The notes under the pieces: model-generated
Told to the model about the DNA's origin: nothing
The model's input: the letters and a program-made list of their open reading frames with translations, nothing else
Database searches by the model: none
From: Ganoderma boninense
Taxonomy: Eukaryota > Basidiomycota > Agaricomycetes > Polyporales > Polyporaceae
Reading direction: 5' to 3'
DNA length: 64,000 nt
Assembly: GCA_002900995.3 (NCBI GenBank)
Contig: PJEW03000013.1
Location: 955,395-1,019,394, forward strand
Shown here: positions 33,090-42,846 of the stretch, piece by piece
Position numbering within the stretch: position 1 is the stretch's first letter
Layout of the letters: the number at the start of each line of letters is the position of its first letter
Program-made: the position numbers and the translations under genes

Positions 33090-34475
33090 GTGGCTTGCAG
33101 TCAAAGGCCACATGCATTTCACAGCACCGCGGTCGAAGACCAGCACTGGAACACCACCGAACAACAGTGGTTTGTTTGCGACTGCTAGCCCTGCCCACAC
33201 CGCGACTTCACCTTTGACTGGACACCCACCCAGTGGGCTCCATTCCACCCCTTTACCTGCCCACACCCTAGCCAACAGCAGGTGATCTTAGACCGACTCG
33301 CCCAGCCACCGCCAGCCCCCTCCACAAGGCCCACATGGGCAGCTGTTGCTGCTGCACGAAGTCGCCCCGGCACCCGGCCCCCCAGCCGTGCCCCCAGTCA
33401 TGTACCCAGTCGATCCACAGGCTCCCCCGCTCTTGACAAAACTATCGCACTCGTCACTGAACGGCTCGGACAACGACGAAGCTCAAACCCCTCATCACCC
33501 ATTGCGTCGACTTCTAAGGCAGAAGAGAAGCCTAAAGTAAAGAAGGAACTGAAACCGAAAGCTACCAGTTCCAACACCCTGCAATCGTTGTCCTCGTCCA
33601 ATCCTCCTCCTGCACCCAATCCTCCTCCCGCACCCACCATGACCACTCCTGCCCCTGCACCGACGTTAGACACCTCCAAGCTCCTCTCCCAGATCGCCCC
33701 ACGCAAATACGATGGAAAATCCGCACAGGATGGTCTCCGCTTTGTGTCCGCCGCTCAGATCTACTACAACACCCTTACGGCAGTAGCGGTTGGCACGCCT
33801 AGCGACGTCATATGGATGACCATCCTCAGTAAGCTCACAGAAGGAGCAGCAGCCTGGGCTGGCCCCCACATTGTAAAGCTCGCCAGCGGAACTAGCCCTT
33901 GGGCAGACTATGGCGAGTTCAGCACGGCCTTCAAGGATCACTTCTGCGCGGCTGACGACAAGGAAGCTGCCATCGCTGAACTTGTCAAGCTTTGCAAGGC
34001 GTATCGCAAGGTTGGCACTGTCCAGGAGTACACGGCGCAGTTCAATGCAGCGGCAGCGTGGACCGGCTTCGGCGACGAGGACAAACGCGAACACTACCGC
34101 TCTGGCCTGCCTCCCAGGCTCCGGGACATCCTCGCCACCAGTGCTCACGACATCTCGGACCTCACCAAAATCCAGATGGTGGCGCTGTCGCTCGACCAGG
34201 CCCTCGTCACCAGAGAGGAAGAACGGCCGAAGTCATTTGGATGGAAGAAGAAGGGAGAGAAGGCGGCTGTTACTGGGAAGAAGCTATTCCCAGGAAACTG
34301 CTACATCTGTGGCCAGCCCGGACATCGTAAGTATGACTGTCCGTGGTTGAAGAGTCAGCAAGCTGCTTCCTCATCCACTGCGACCATGGAAGTAGCGGCT
34401 CTTCAGGCCCAGCTCAAGGCGATGGAGGAGAAGATTGCGGCCCTTACAACCGCTGAGAAGAAGGAGGGTTTCTGA
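33090..34475 (+). pseudogene. gag: Family 1 copy 2 gag, broken N-terminus
   Basis: The position matching the copy 1 start is GTG (33090) instead of ATG, and an in-frame TAG lies at 33186-33188. From about 33282 the frame is open for 397 codons and aligns with copy 1 through the capsid-like region to the CCHC knuckle (CYICGQPGHRKYDC). The N-terminal third is diverged from copy 1 and has length differences. It ends with the same GGGTTTC-TGA motif. Confidence 0.8.
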
Positions 34476-34510
34476 TTAGAGCCGCACTGGACGCTGCGTG
34501 TGCCGGCTCT
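34466..34510 (+). promoter_or_regulatory. Predicted -1 frameshift signal, copy 2
   Basis: Slippery heptamer GGGTTTC at 34466-34472, stop TGA at 34473-34475, then a perfect 7-bp stem AGAGCCG (34478-34484) with CGGCTCT (34504-34510). An inner CAC/GTG pairing is also possible. The heptamer is unchanged from copy 1 although the surrounding sequence has diverged. Confidence 0.6.
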
Positions 34511-36905
34511 TGTAGTAATAGTCGATTTTCTGTACTGAGTTCCGCATTTGTATATGAGGTAAATCACAGTGGTCAACACTTTCATATACCGGTACGGTTA
34601 ATTGGCAAGCAGCGACATAAGGACATTGTAGCAATGGTAGATAGTGGAGCTACTACTAAGTTTTTACATAGACGGTTCGTAGAGAAGAACCAGTTTACGA
34701 CGAGGAAGTTGGCAAGGCCAATTCCTCTGTACAACATAGATGGTACTGAGAATTGATGGGACGATCACGGAGGTAGCCGTGTTGGATATGGCGATTGGAG
34801 ACCACCAGGAGAAGGTGGTGTTTGTGGTGACGGACATAGGAGAAGAGGATGTGATTATTGGCCTGGACTGGCTGCGCGAACACAACCCTGAAGTAGATTG
34901 GGAACGTGGCTCGCTGCGCCTATCGAGATGTCCAGAGGCATGTCCAGCTCATCGGAAGGCATCCAAACCTGTTGAAACCAAAGCGCGTGATACGGAGGTA
35001 CGGCTTACAGCGCGCAATGGTTCTCGACGGGTGCGGAAGGCAAAGACGATGGGTAGGATATGCACGGCCATAATGGTCGAGGAGGAGGAGGAAGATAGGC
35101 CTCCACCACCAGGTTTTCTGCCGGAATGGGATGGCACTGAGGAGTCTCTTCTCAATGCACTGGAAGATGGACGACGACTTCGAGGTACCCCTAAGATCTT
35201 TGTGTCGGCGAGCTACACGTACTCTCAACAGCTCGCTGAACAAGAGTACCAGAAGAAGGAAGTCCGTCCTGTCGAAGAGATCGTACCTCCCCAGTACCAC
35301 GAGTATCTGCGTGTGTTCTCGAAAGAGGCGTCCGAACGTCTACCTGAGCATGGACCCTACGACCACGCTATAGAACTCGTACCAGATGCTAGGATGTTCC
35401 ATTCCAAGGTGTACCCCCTGTCGCCCAGCGAGCAGGTTGAGCTTGACAAGTTCCTTAGCGAGAACTTGGCCAAAGGATATATTCAAGAGTCGAAGTCACC
35501 GATGTCATCACCGTTCTTCTTCGTTAAAAAGAAGGACGGCAGCCTACGTCCTGTACAGGACTACCAGCGATTGAATGACATCACCATTAAGAACCGATAC
35601 CCACTACCGTTGGTGTCGGACTTGATGGATCAACTCAAGAGGGCCAAGTACTTTACAAAGCTTGACATCCGTTGGGGGTACAACAACGTGCGGATTAAGA
35701 CTGGTGATGAATGGAAGGCTGCCTTTGTTACCAATCACGGACTGTTTGAACCGAACGTGATGTACTTCGGACTGGCCAACTCACCCAGTACATTCTCTGC
35801 GCTCATGAATGACATCTTCAAGGACCTCATCATACTCGGCAAAATCACTATCTACCTCGACGACATCCTCATATTCACCAACGACATCGAGGAACACCGC
35901 ACACTGGTGCGTGAGGTCCTGAAGCGTCTGGCGGAGCACACCTGTTCTGCAAGCCAGAGAAGTGCAAATTCGAACAGCCGAAGGTTGAGTACCTAGGTGT
36001 GCTCGTCTCGGAGAACCGTGTGGAGATAGACCCAGTGAAGGTCAGGGGTATCGCAGAATGGCCTGTCCCTCAGAACGCCTCAGACGTACGGAAGTTCCGC
36101 GGTTTCGCGAATTTCTACAGGCGGTTCATTAAGGACTTCAGCGCAGTATGCAAACCCCTCGACCGTCTCACGGGTAATGCTCCCTGGCAATGGGGTGCCA
36201 AAGAGCAGTCAGCATTCGATGAGCTCAAGCGTTGTTTCACTGAAAGCCCTGTCCTGAGCATGTATGACCCAGACTGCAAAACCCGCATTGAAGTCGATGC
36301 ATCCGGGTATGCTACCGGTGCGGTTCTGTCTCAGGAGGGGGAGGACGGCAAATGGCACCCTGTGGCTTTCCACTCTGAGTCAATGAGCGATGCAGAACGC
36401 AACTACGAGATCTATGACAAGGAGATGCTCGCTATCATCCGTGCCCTGCAGGCCTGGTGCCACTACCTCGAGGGTCTTCCTAGTGTGTTCGAGATCCAGT
36501 CGGACCACAAGAACCTCGAGTACTGGAAGGCCGCACAAAACCTCACACGCAGGCAGGCACGTTGGGCTCTCTATCTGTCGCGGTTCGACTTTGTCATTGC
36601 ACACAAGCCAGGCACCTCCAATGGTAGGGCAGATGCGCTGTCGCGCAGGCCTGATCACCAGAAGGATGATGCCGATGACAACCTGAACCGAGTCATGTTG
36701 CAACCCGATCGCTTCCGAGTACTGGCAGCCAAGAGAGGGCACATGTCAGTGGTACCAGAAAAGGCACTGCTCCGCCGCATTCGAGAATGTGGAGAGCGTG
36801 AGCAGGAGGTCGCAGAGGCACTCAGCAAGCTCGATAAGCTAGGGCCAGCACGTCTACAGAACGATTTGGTGGACTGGAACACAGAACAGGGCCTGCTGCT
36901 CTACT
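34473..36905 (+). pseudogene. pol: Family 1 copy 2 pol, first part
   Basis: Protease (MVDSGATTKF), reverse transcriptase (IYLDDILIF) and RNase H align with copy 1. The same frame change as in copy 1 occurs at the protease/reverse transcriptase boundary (GAGAATTGATGG, about 34750). A copy-specific one-base deletion near 35940 (CACACC where copy 1 has CACGACC) shifts the frame after LAEH; the second frame runs 35999-36905. Coding stops at 36905, at an inserted element, with integrase resuming at 40086. Confidence 0.85.
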
Positions 36906-36972
36906 TGGTTGAAGAAGGCCATTTCTGGCAATACGATTGATGAGGAACATTAAGAAGCTTCTATTGTATTAG

Positions 36973-37986
36973 TTAACTACCATCTCTATTTATAAGTTTT
37001 ATATATACAAGCAAGCACATAGTATAATCTCCCGCTGTTTGTAGTTTTCTCATATTAAAATTCACAATGTTTCCAACATAGCTTGCTTCATTGCCATGTT
37101 TTGCGCCATCATGAGACCATATGTCTCCTGAATGATCAATTACTCTACATACAAAGTGAAAGTTGGCATAATATACAATTCTACATAATCTATATTTTGT
37201 ACTGAGTTCTGTTATAGTGATCTCTGATTCAATATTGACTTTAGTATCATGAGTAATGCAAACAACAAAACAAGGAGCACTATCATATGTCACTATACAT
37301 TGTAATGGCCTCTGACAGTGTAAACATGAAGCATTTGATTTTTAAACATGAGCAGCATATAACCACTGTTGTACACTTTTGCCTTTATATGTTTCAAATT
37401 TGCTTGGATGGTTTTTCCATATATTTTGTGTAAATGTCCAACAAATATCATCTGATCCCTCAGCTTCAGATTGGTAGTCACAAGCTCTACAATGGTAATT
37501 AATACTTACTACATCTTCATTTATACCTAACAACTCTCAAGCCAACATATACAGATCTGTATCTTGCTGACCTTGAAATCTCAATTCAAGATGTCTTAAG
37601 CCAAGTGATGATTGTACTTCATTTCTTGCCCAGGTCATAGATAATTGAGAAGAGTTTGTAAGGACCTGTTCAAATGCAGTTTTAACAATATTCAGGCTTT
37701 TATATGGTTGTATAGTGCTACTTGTCCATAGTTGCTTACTGTTAGTGTAGGTAGTCAATAAGATTGTGAGCAGACTATTATATGCACAACTCCAGTTTTC
37801 ACTATCCCATAAAAATCCTTGTATTGATCTACTAGGTAGAGGCTTGCTTACTGTGACTTTCTTAGTTTTATAGGATGTAGATAGTTCTAGCTCATCATCT
37901 CTTTTTCTTTTAGTATTAAGTTTACCTGGCTGATTACTTATATTGGCAAAAGCTTGAGTCCCTTGAGCTGGTTTACTATTAACCAT
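36973..37986 (-). pseudogene. Cysteine-peptidase-like (USP/C19-type) protein, degraded
   Basis: The start MVNSKPAQGTQAF leads through a Lys/Arg-rich segment to GFLWDSENWSCAYNSLLTIL, which resembles the nucleophile Cys box of ubiquitin-specific-protease-like proteins found in mushroom genomes (WD..NYSCAYDSLFTIL). Downstream are paired cysteines (CRAC, CLHC) and a region YRLCRIVYYANFHFVCRVI then GDIWSHDG, matching a late His box of that group. Two in-frame stops (TGA after DLYMLA near 37530, TAA after AAHV near 37347) and the lack of introns mark it as a pseudogene. Family assignment is from pattern memory; substrate unknown. Confidence 0.5.
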
Positions 37987-37999
37987 GATGCAGTTAACG

Positions 38000-38390
38000 A
38001 TAGCCCCGGATCAAGGGTATATATTGATTCTATTAACCACAGTTAAACTGCAGATTTACAAAGCCTTCTTAGTCATATATTAATACTGTATTTAATGTGA
38101 TTGCACCAGCTGGAATTGAACCAGAGGCCTAGTTTATTCAAACAGCTGTGCTAGCCACTGCACCAAGCTCTTATCTTATCTTATCTTATCTTATCTTATC
38201 TTATCTCAGTAACAATAGTACTTACTATATTAGTTACATAAGGCTGTAATAGTCAGTTGGTGTAGTGGTTAGTACACCTGGTTGAATGAATGCAAGGCCC
38301 TGAGGTCCTTGGTTCAATTCCTGGTTGGAACAACACTAGATTAATAACTGTGAATAAGTCCTGTTATTAATGCCGTTGCAATCGGAGCCT
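38000..38390. repeat. Second, diverged copy of the tRNA-like pair
   Basis: A minus-strand tRNA-like segment (about 38100-38172), a (TTATC)n tract (38170-38205) and a plus-strand tRNA-like segment (about 38248-38335, TTGGTGTAGTGGTTAG and GGTTCAATTCC) have the same architecture as the centre of the MITE at 18716-19379, in the opposite orientation. The hAT-type ends are not clear here, so this copy is degraded or truncated. Confidence 0.6.
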
Positions 38391-38559
38391 GGGTCTCCAT
38401 GACATCAGATCTTTGGGCAGGCCTCAGGAGATCTGTGGAGAGACAGTGCTTGCAGATTGGTCATGTTAGTGTGCTTTGAAGGGTGTACAACACCCATCAA
38501 AGTTGTGCTGAGAGGAACACCTCTGAGGAGGTGCAGGGAGGTGTGCATGAACAAGTGTG

Positions 38560-39470
38560 CATGAGCGTGTGGGCACAAATTGAGGTCAAGCATGTGGTTG
38601 CAGTCAGGGGTAAGAGTGAGGGCAAGAGCAAGGGTGAGGGTGAAAGCAAGAATGAGGGTAAAGGTGAGGGCGAGAAGGACATTTTGCAGGTGCAGGTGCA
38701 TGAGTGCAAATTGAAGTCGAGCATGCAGTTGCACTCGTGGTCAAGGCCGTGGTTGGGGGTAAGGCTGTGGTAGCATAGATGAGGGAGGAGGCATAGTCGA
38801 GGGCGAGGGCATGGTTGAGAGCCAGGATGACAGCACATGAGCATGTAGGTGTGGGTGCATGAGCATGTGGGCACAGATGCAGGCACATGTGCAAGTGCAT
38901 GTATGCAAATTGAGGTCGAAGGCTAGGTCGCTGTTGAGGTCAAGGTCACTGTTGAGGTTGAGGTCACAGTTGAGGTTGAGGACGGGGTCATGGTTGAGTA
39001 AATAATGGACTGTGTTGAGTGGCGGGATGATGACAAGATAAATACTGCACATCCTATACTCGTAGATTGGTCATGGAAGTGCACTTTGATAAGTGTTGTA
39101 TACGCATTGAAGTTGTGCTAAGAGGAGCACCTCAGAGGAGGCACAAGAAGGTGTGGGGACATCTACATTGGTAGACAAGGCCCTGGGGAACGCAAGAAGG
39201 ATGGGAGTGAGAGCACTTACCTAGTGTCCAGCTCCCTGATTTCCCACCCATCTCTCCCTCCTATTTTCCTGACAATGGCAAGCACAAGGTTGAGCATGAG
39301 AGTGAGGGCGAGGGTGAAGGAGAGGACACAGAGAGAGACCCAGAGGGCACATTGAGGTTGAAGGTGAAGGTGAGGACAAGGACAAGGACAAGGACAAGGG
39401 TGAGGGTGAGGGTGAGGATAAGGATGAGAATGAGGATGAGGAGGAGGGTGAGGAGGAGGAGGAGGGTGTG
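38560..39470. repeat. Purine-rich simple repeats with strand asymmetry
   Basis: Several runs are built from GGTGAG, AAGGACAAGGAC, GAGGTTGAGG and GAGGAG words on the plus strand (notably 38600-38700, 38910-39000 and 39350-39470). They yield artificial Leu/Pro or Glu/Lys/Gly-rich frames. I see no gene in them. Confidence 0.7.
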
Positions 39471-39480
39471 AGGAACTGTT

Positions 39481-39528
39481 AGGCACCAGCAGACTTCGTC
39501 AAAAAGTTGACGAAGTCTGCTAGTGCCT
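39481..39528. repeat. 22-bp inverted repeat with 4-nt loop
   Basis: The left arm begins AGGCACCAGCAGACTTCG (39481-39502) and the right arm is its reverse complement with one mismatch (39507-39528); the loop is AAAG. It follows directly on the purine-rich repeats. The duplicated contig end repeats it near 42996-43044. Confidence 0.85.
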
Positions 39529-40085
39529 AATGTATGCAGAGATTTGGACTTTATAGGATAAATATTAGTTTCAGGAGTGATTAAAGAAGTTTCATAGCAA
39601 CAATGCAACTCTTATGAATGCACACCAGTGGAAGAATGCATTGCGGCAGCATAAGGAGACAAAAGAGCTATACTATATTGTGGATGACACATGCTGGGAC
39701 TTTTTTGAGCAAGCACGGTTTATACCAGTTGATTATCTCAATTAGTACTTGTAGAATGCACAATAAATGACATTGTATCCTATAATTTCTTGTCTAGTAG
39801 AAAGGCACCTGGCTTGAGCATTTAATGTTAGTAATTAAAAGTGAATAAGAATACTACTCTTACGAGATTATAGCTCAAACCCTAGGATTTGTATTGTGGC
39901 TGTGGCCCTAACCCCAGGCTGGGGTCAGCTCAGTAAGTAAATGTTGTAGTCTTTGATTACATAACTGTAGAGGAATGGTAAGCTGAGTATGAAATATATT
40001 CCCACGTCACAGATCAGCGTTACAAGCGCCCTCTGCAAAGTGTAGCCTATAAGAACGATTTCTTCGTACCTCATCAATCGTAACC

Positions 40086-41314
40086 GCGGCCGAGTTTATG
40101 TCCCCAAAGACGACGCGCTCCGAGCAGAGATAGTGCGCATTCACCACGACCTCCCGCCTGCTGGACACCCTGGCCAGGCAAAGACGGTGGAGTTGGTTAC
40201 ACGGAACTACTGGTGGCTGGGCATGGCAAAGTTCATTAAGGATTATGTTGAGACCTGCGACACTTGTCGCCGTGGCAAGACTTCACATGCGAAGCCACAC
40301 GGTCCTCTTCAACCCAACGAGATCCCAGACGGCCCAGGCCAAGTAGTTACCTGTGACTTCATCACTGGACTGCCGGAGGTGGATGGATACAATGCGCTCC
40401 AGCTTATTGCTGATCGGCATGGAAAGATGATTCACCTTATTCCATGCACCGAGGAGATCGACACGGAAGGGACTGCAGACAACTTCATTAGAGAATGGTT
40501 CCGTCTACATGGACTCCCGCGAAAGATCATCTCTGATCGGGGGCCCCAGTTCTCTAGCAAGCTCTTCCGTGCAATCCTTAAAGGCCTCGATATAGAAAGC
40601 GCATTGTCCACAGCTTACCACCCGCAGATGGATGGGCAGTCGGAGCGATGGAACCAGGAGATTGAGGCGTACCTGCGGATGTACTGCTCAAGGCGCCGCG
40701 ACGATTGGGTCAAGTGGCTACCAACAGCAGAGTACTGCTTCAACTCGCGCATACATTCATCCACAGGGTACTCGCCGTTTTACCTCATGTACGGCTATGA
40801 ACCTCAGTTCCACGTTCCGATGCTATCCACCACGGTGCCTACGCGGATGAACGAAGAGAGGAGTTGCGGCAGGCAAGGGAGGATGCGACCTCAGCCTTAA
40901 CCCTGGCAGCAGAGCGGATGAAGGAGTACTACGATCGCTATGTCTCCGCTGCTCCAGCGTTCAAGGAGGGTCAGAAGGTGTGGCTCGACACTAGGAATTT
41001 CCGGGTCCCTGGGGTCTTTCGGAAACTGGTGGACCGGTACGCTGGCCCATACCCTGTCAAGCGCAAGGTGGGCAACTTCGCTTATGAGCTAAAGCTCCCC
41101 AAAGACATGGGACTCCACCCAGTGTTCCATGTGACGCTCCTACACCCGCACAAAGAGAGCCAACTCCCTGGACGACATCCCCCCGAGCCTGCAGCTCTTG
41201 AAGTGGAGGAAGTGTTGGAATCGCGTCGGTATGGGCGGTGGAAGAAACTACAGTATCTTGTTCACTGGAAGGGCTGGGGCCCTGAACACGATAGCTGGGA
41301 AGACGTGTCGGATC
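40086..41314 (+). pseudogene. pol: Family 1 copy 2 pol, integrase to chromodomain
   Basis: It resumes after the 3.2-kb insertion with VYVPKDDALRAEI and carries the integrase HHCC finger (HHDLPPAGH, CDTC) and DDE core (CDF, SDRG, SERW). A one-base deletion near 40842 (CTACGCGG versus CTACGGCGG in copy 1) shifts the frame before EELRQAREDA. The GPY motif (YAGPYPV) and a shortened chromodomain (EVEEVLESRRYGRW, YLVHWKGWG) follow. It stops at SWEDVSDL, where a family-2 LTR begins. Confidence 0.85.
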
Positions 41315-41753
41315 TGTCACAGCCTATCGACTGCACCACCAAACAAACAAACAAAGGGGCTCACTGATGGGGGCACACAGGGGGGTGGCAACAGAAGGGA
41401 AGAGGATGGATTGCCTAGACTAGAAGGCGCAGAGGGGCAGGGGCTGTTAGGCTGCCTACAGTGGAAGGGAGGGAAGAACAGAAGACAGAATCTGAGGTTC
41501 TTGATCCCACATCACAGCCCTTTATATATTACATGGGAATGGTGCACAGACCATCAGTTCAGGGCAGGTCCCGGGACCTGTCGCAGGTGAGAAAATGATC
41601 TAAGAAGCAGATAAGATAGGGAAAGAGATAAGATAAGAGGGAGAGATGAGATAAGGGAAAGGGAGATAAGATATAAGGAAAAGATAAGATGAACCGAGGG
41701 ATAACTTGTCCTGATAAGATGCCAGACCGAGTGTGGCGCGAAAAACCGTGACA
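41315..41753 (-). repeat. Family 2 LTR, 3-prime side (first assembled copy)
   Basis: 439 bp, with ends TGTCACAG and CCGTGACA on the plus strand. It matches the LTRs at 44813-45250, 51320-51755 and (inverted) 51982-52417. The adjoining minus-strand AGAGGGGGTAG just inside the element fits a polypurine tract. Confidence 0.88.
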
Positions 41754-42746
41754 CTACCCCCTCTTCAAGACTTGAGCTCCAGCGAAACGTTCAAGCCAAA
41801 CATGCCGGTTAAACTGCCTCTGGACTGGGCACGGGTTTGTGAGTGAGATAGGCTGTGCGGCCTCCGGGTGTGCAACATGGAACTCGTCCAACAGGTCCTT
41901 GCAATGTTTGACATTCCGTACTGGCTCCCAGGTGGCTTCGCTAACTCGTATCCTACCACTTCACCAAGTACTGGACATACCCATAGTAGGTCTTCGAGTC
42001 GAGTATCTTTTCAACTTCAAACTCGTCATGGCCTTCTACTTCGATAGGATCGGGTTTGGTTGGGTTTCGGTCACCGATCTCGTCCTCGTGGTAGGGAATA
42101 AGCTTTGAGGCATGGAAAACTGGATGGACCTTGTTCTGTGGAGGCAACTGGAGTTTGAAGTCCGCAGGTCCTACTTTGCTCGACGATCTCATAGGGCCAA
42201 AGTTCTTGGCTGACAACTTGGCTGCTGATTGCTTGATCTTGAGATCCTTTCCTTTGAGCAGTACTTTGTCCCCAACCTTGAACGGCACCTGGCTCTTGTA
42301 CTGGTCGTAGTACCACTTCATCCATTCAGCGGCCAAAGTCAGAGAGGCTTGTGCCTGTTCTCGGGCTTCCGTGCGGTTTTTGGAAGATTTCTTCAAGGGT
42401 TGGGAAGCCCAGCTCTCCTTGTACGTCCGGAGCCATCTTGGGGTTGTAGCCATACTCGACGAAGAAGGGGGACAGGCCGGGTAGACTCATGTGCCATGTT
42501 GTTGTACGAAAACTCTGCTGAGGCGAGGAGGGTGGCCCAGTCATTGGGTCGGTGTTTGGTGAATATCCACAAGTATTGTTCCAATGACTGGTTGACCCGT
42601 TCTGTCTGTCCATCTGTCTGAGGGTGGTATGCTGTTGACATTGATGCCGGATTCCCAGCTTCTTGCAAAACTCCTTGAAGAATGTGCTTGCAAACTGTGT
42701 TCCCCTATCTGAGATGACTTGCCGTGGAAGGCCATGTAGCTTCAGG
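41754..42746 (-). pseudogene. pol: Family 2 pol 3-prime end, up to the assembly gap
   Basis: Integrase core to chromodomain (DEFEVEKILDSKTYYGYV, QYLVKW) is readable in more than one frame because of small indels. The sequence stops at the N gap at 42747 and continues, in content, at 46246. It duplicates 45251-46245. Confidence 0.75.
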
Positions 42747-42846
42747 NNNNNNNNNNNNNNNNNNNNNNNNNNNNNNNNNNNNNNNNNNNNNNNNNNNNNN
42801 NNNNNNNNNNNNNNNNNNNNNNNNNNNNNNNNNNNNNNNNNNNNNN
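42747..42846. other. Assembly gap (100 N)
   Basis: Exactly 100 N bases, the conventional size for a gap of unknown length. The 3.4 kb before it is repeated after it. Confidence 0.99.

Larger units (their letters stand above)
36906..40085. mobile_element. 3.2-kb insertion with short TIRs and a captured peptidase-like gene
   Basis: It separates LLLY from the next pol codons of family 1 copy 2. Near its ends TACGATTGATGAGG (36934 onward) and its reverse complement (ending about 40081) form a short terminal inverted repeat; 28 extra bases (36906-36933) precede the left one. The AT-rich interior has a broken minus-strand gene (36973-37986), a tRNA-like pair (about 38000-38390), purine-rich simple repeats (about 38560-39470) and a 22-bp hairpin (39481-39528). 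The right part (39529-40070) has no gene. Superfamily and target-site duplication are unclear. Confidence 0.6.
32229..41314 (+). mobile_element. Chromodomain Ty3/gypsy family 1, copy 2, nested and broken
   Basis: A 459-bp 5-prime LTR (32229-32687) begins inside the copia reverse transcriptase. Gag and pol follow on the plus strand. Pol is split by the 3.2-kb insertion 36906-40085 and ends at 41314, where a family-2 LTR begins inside the chromodomain coding region. No 3-prime LTR of this copy is seen. It is more damaged than copy 1. Confidence 0.88.

Noticed and set aside
38405..39608. Leu/Pro and Cys/His-rich ORFs in purine arrays
   Set aside because: Translations of simple repeats in several frames; no coding evidence.
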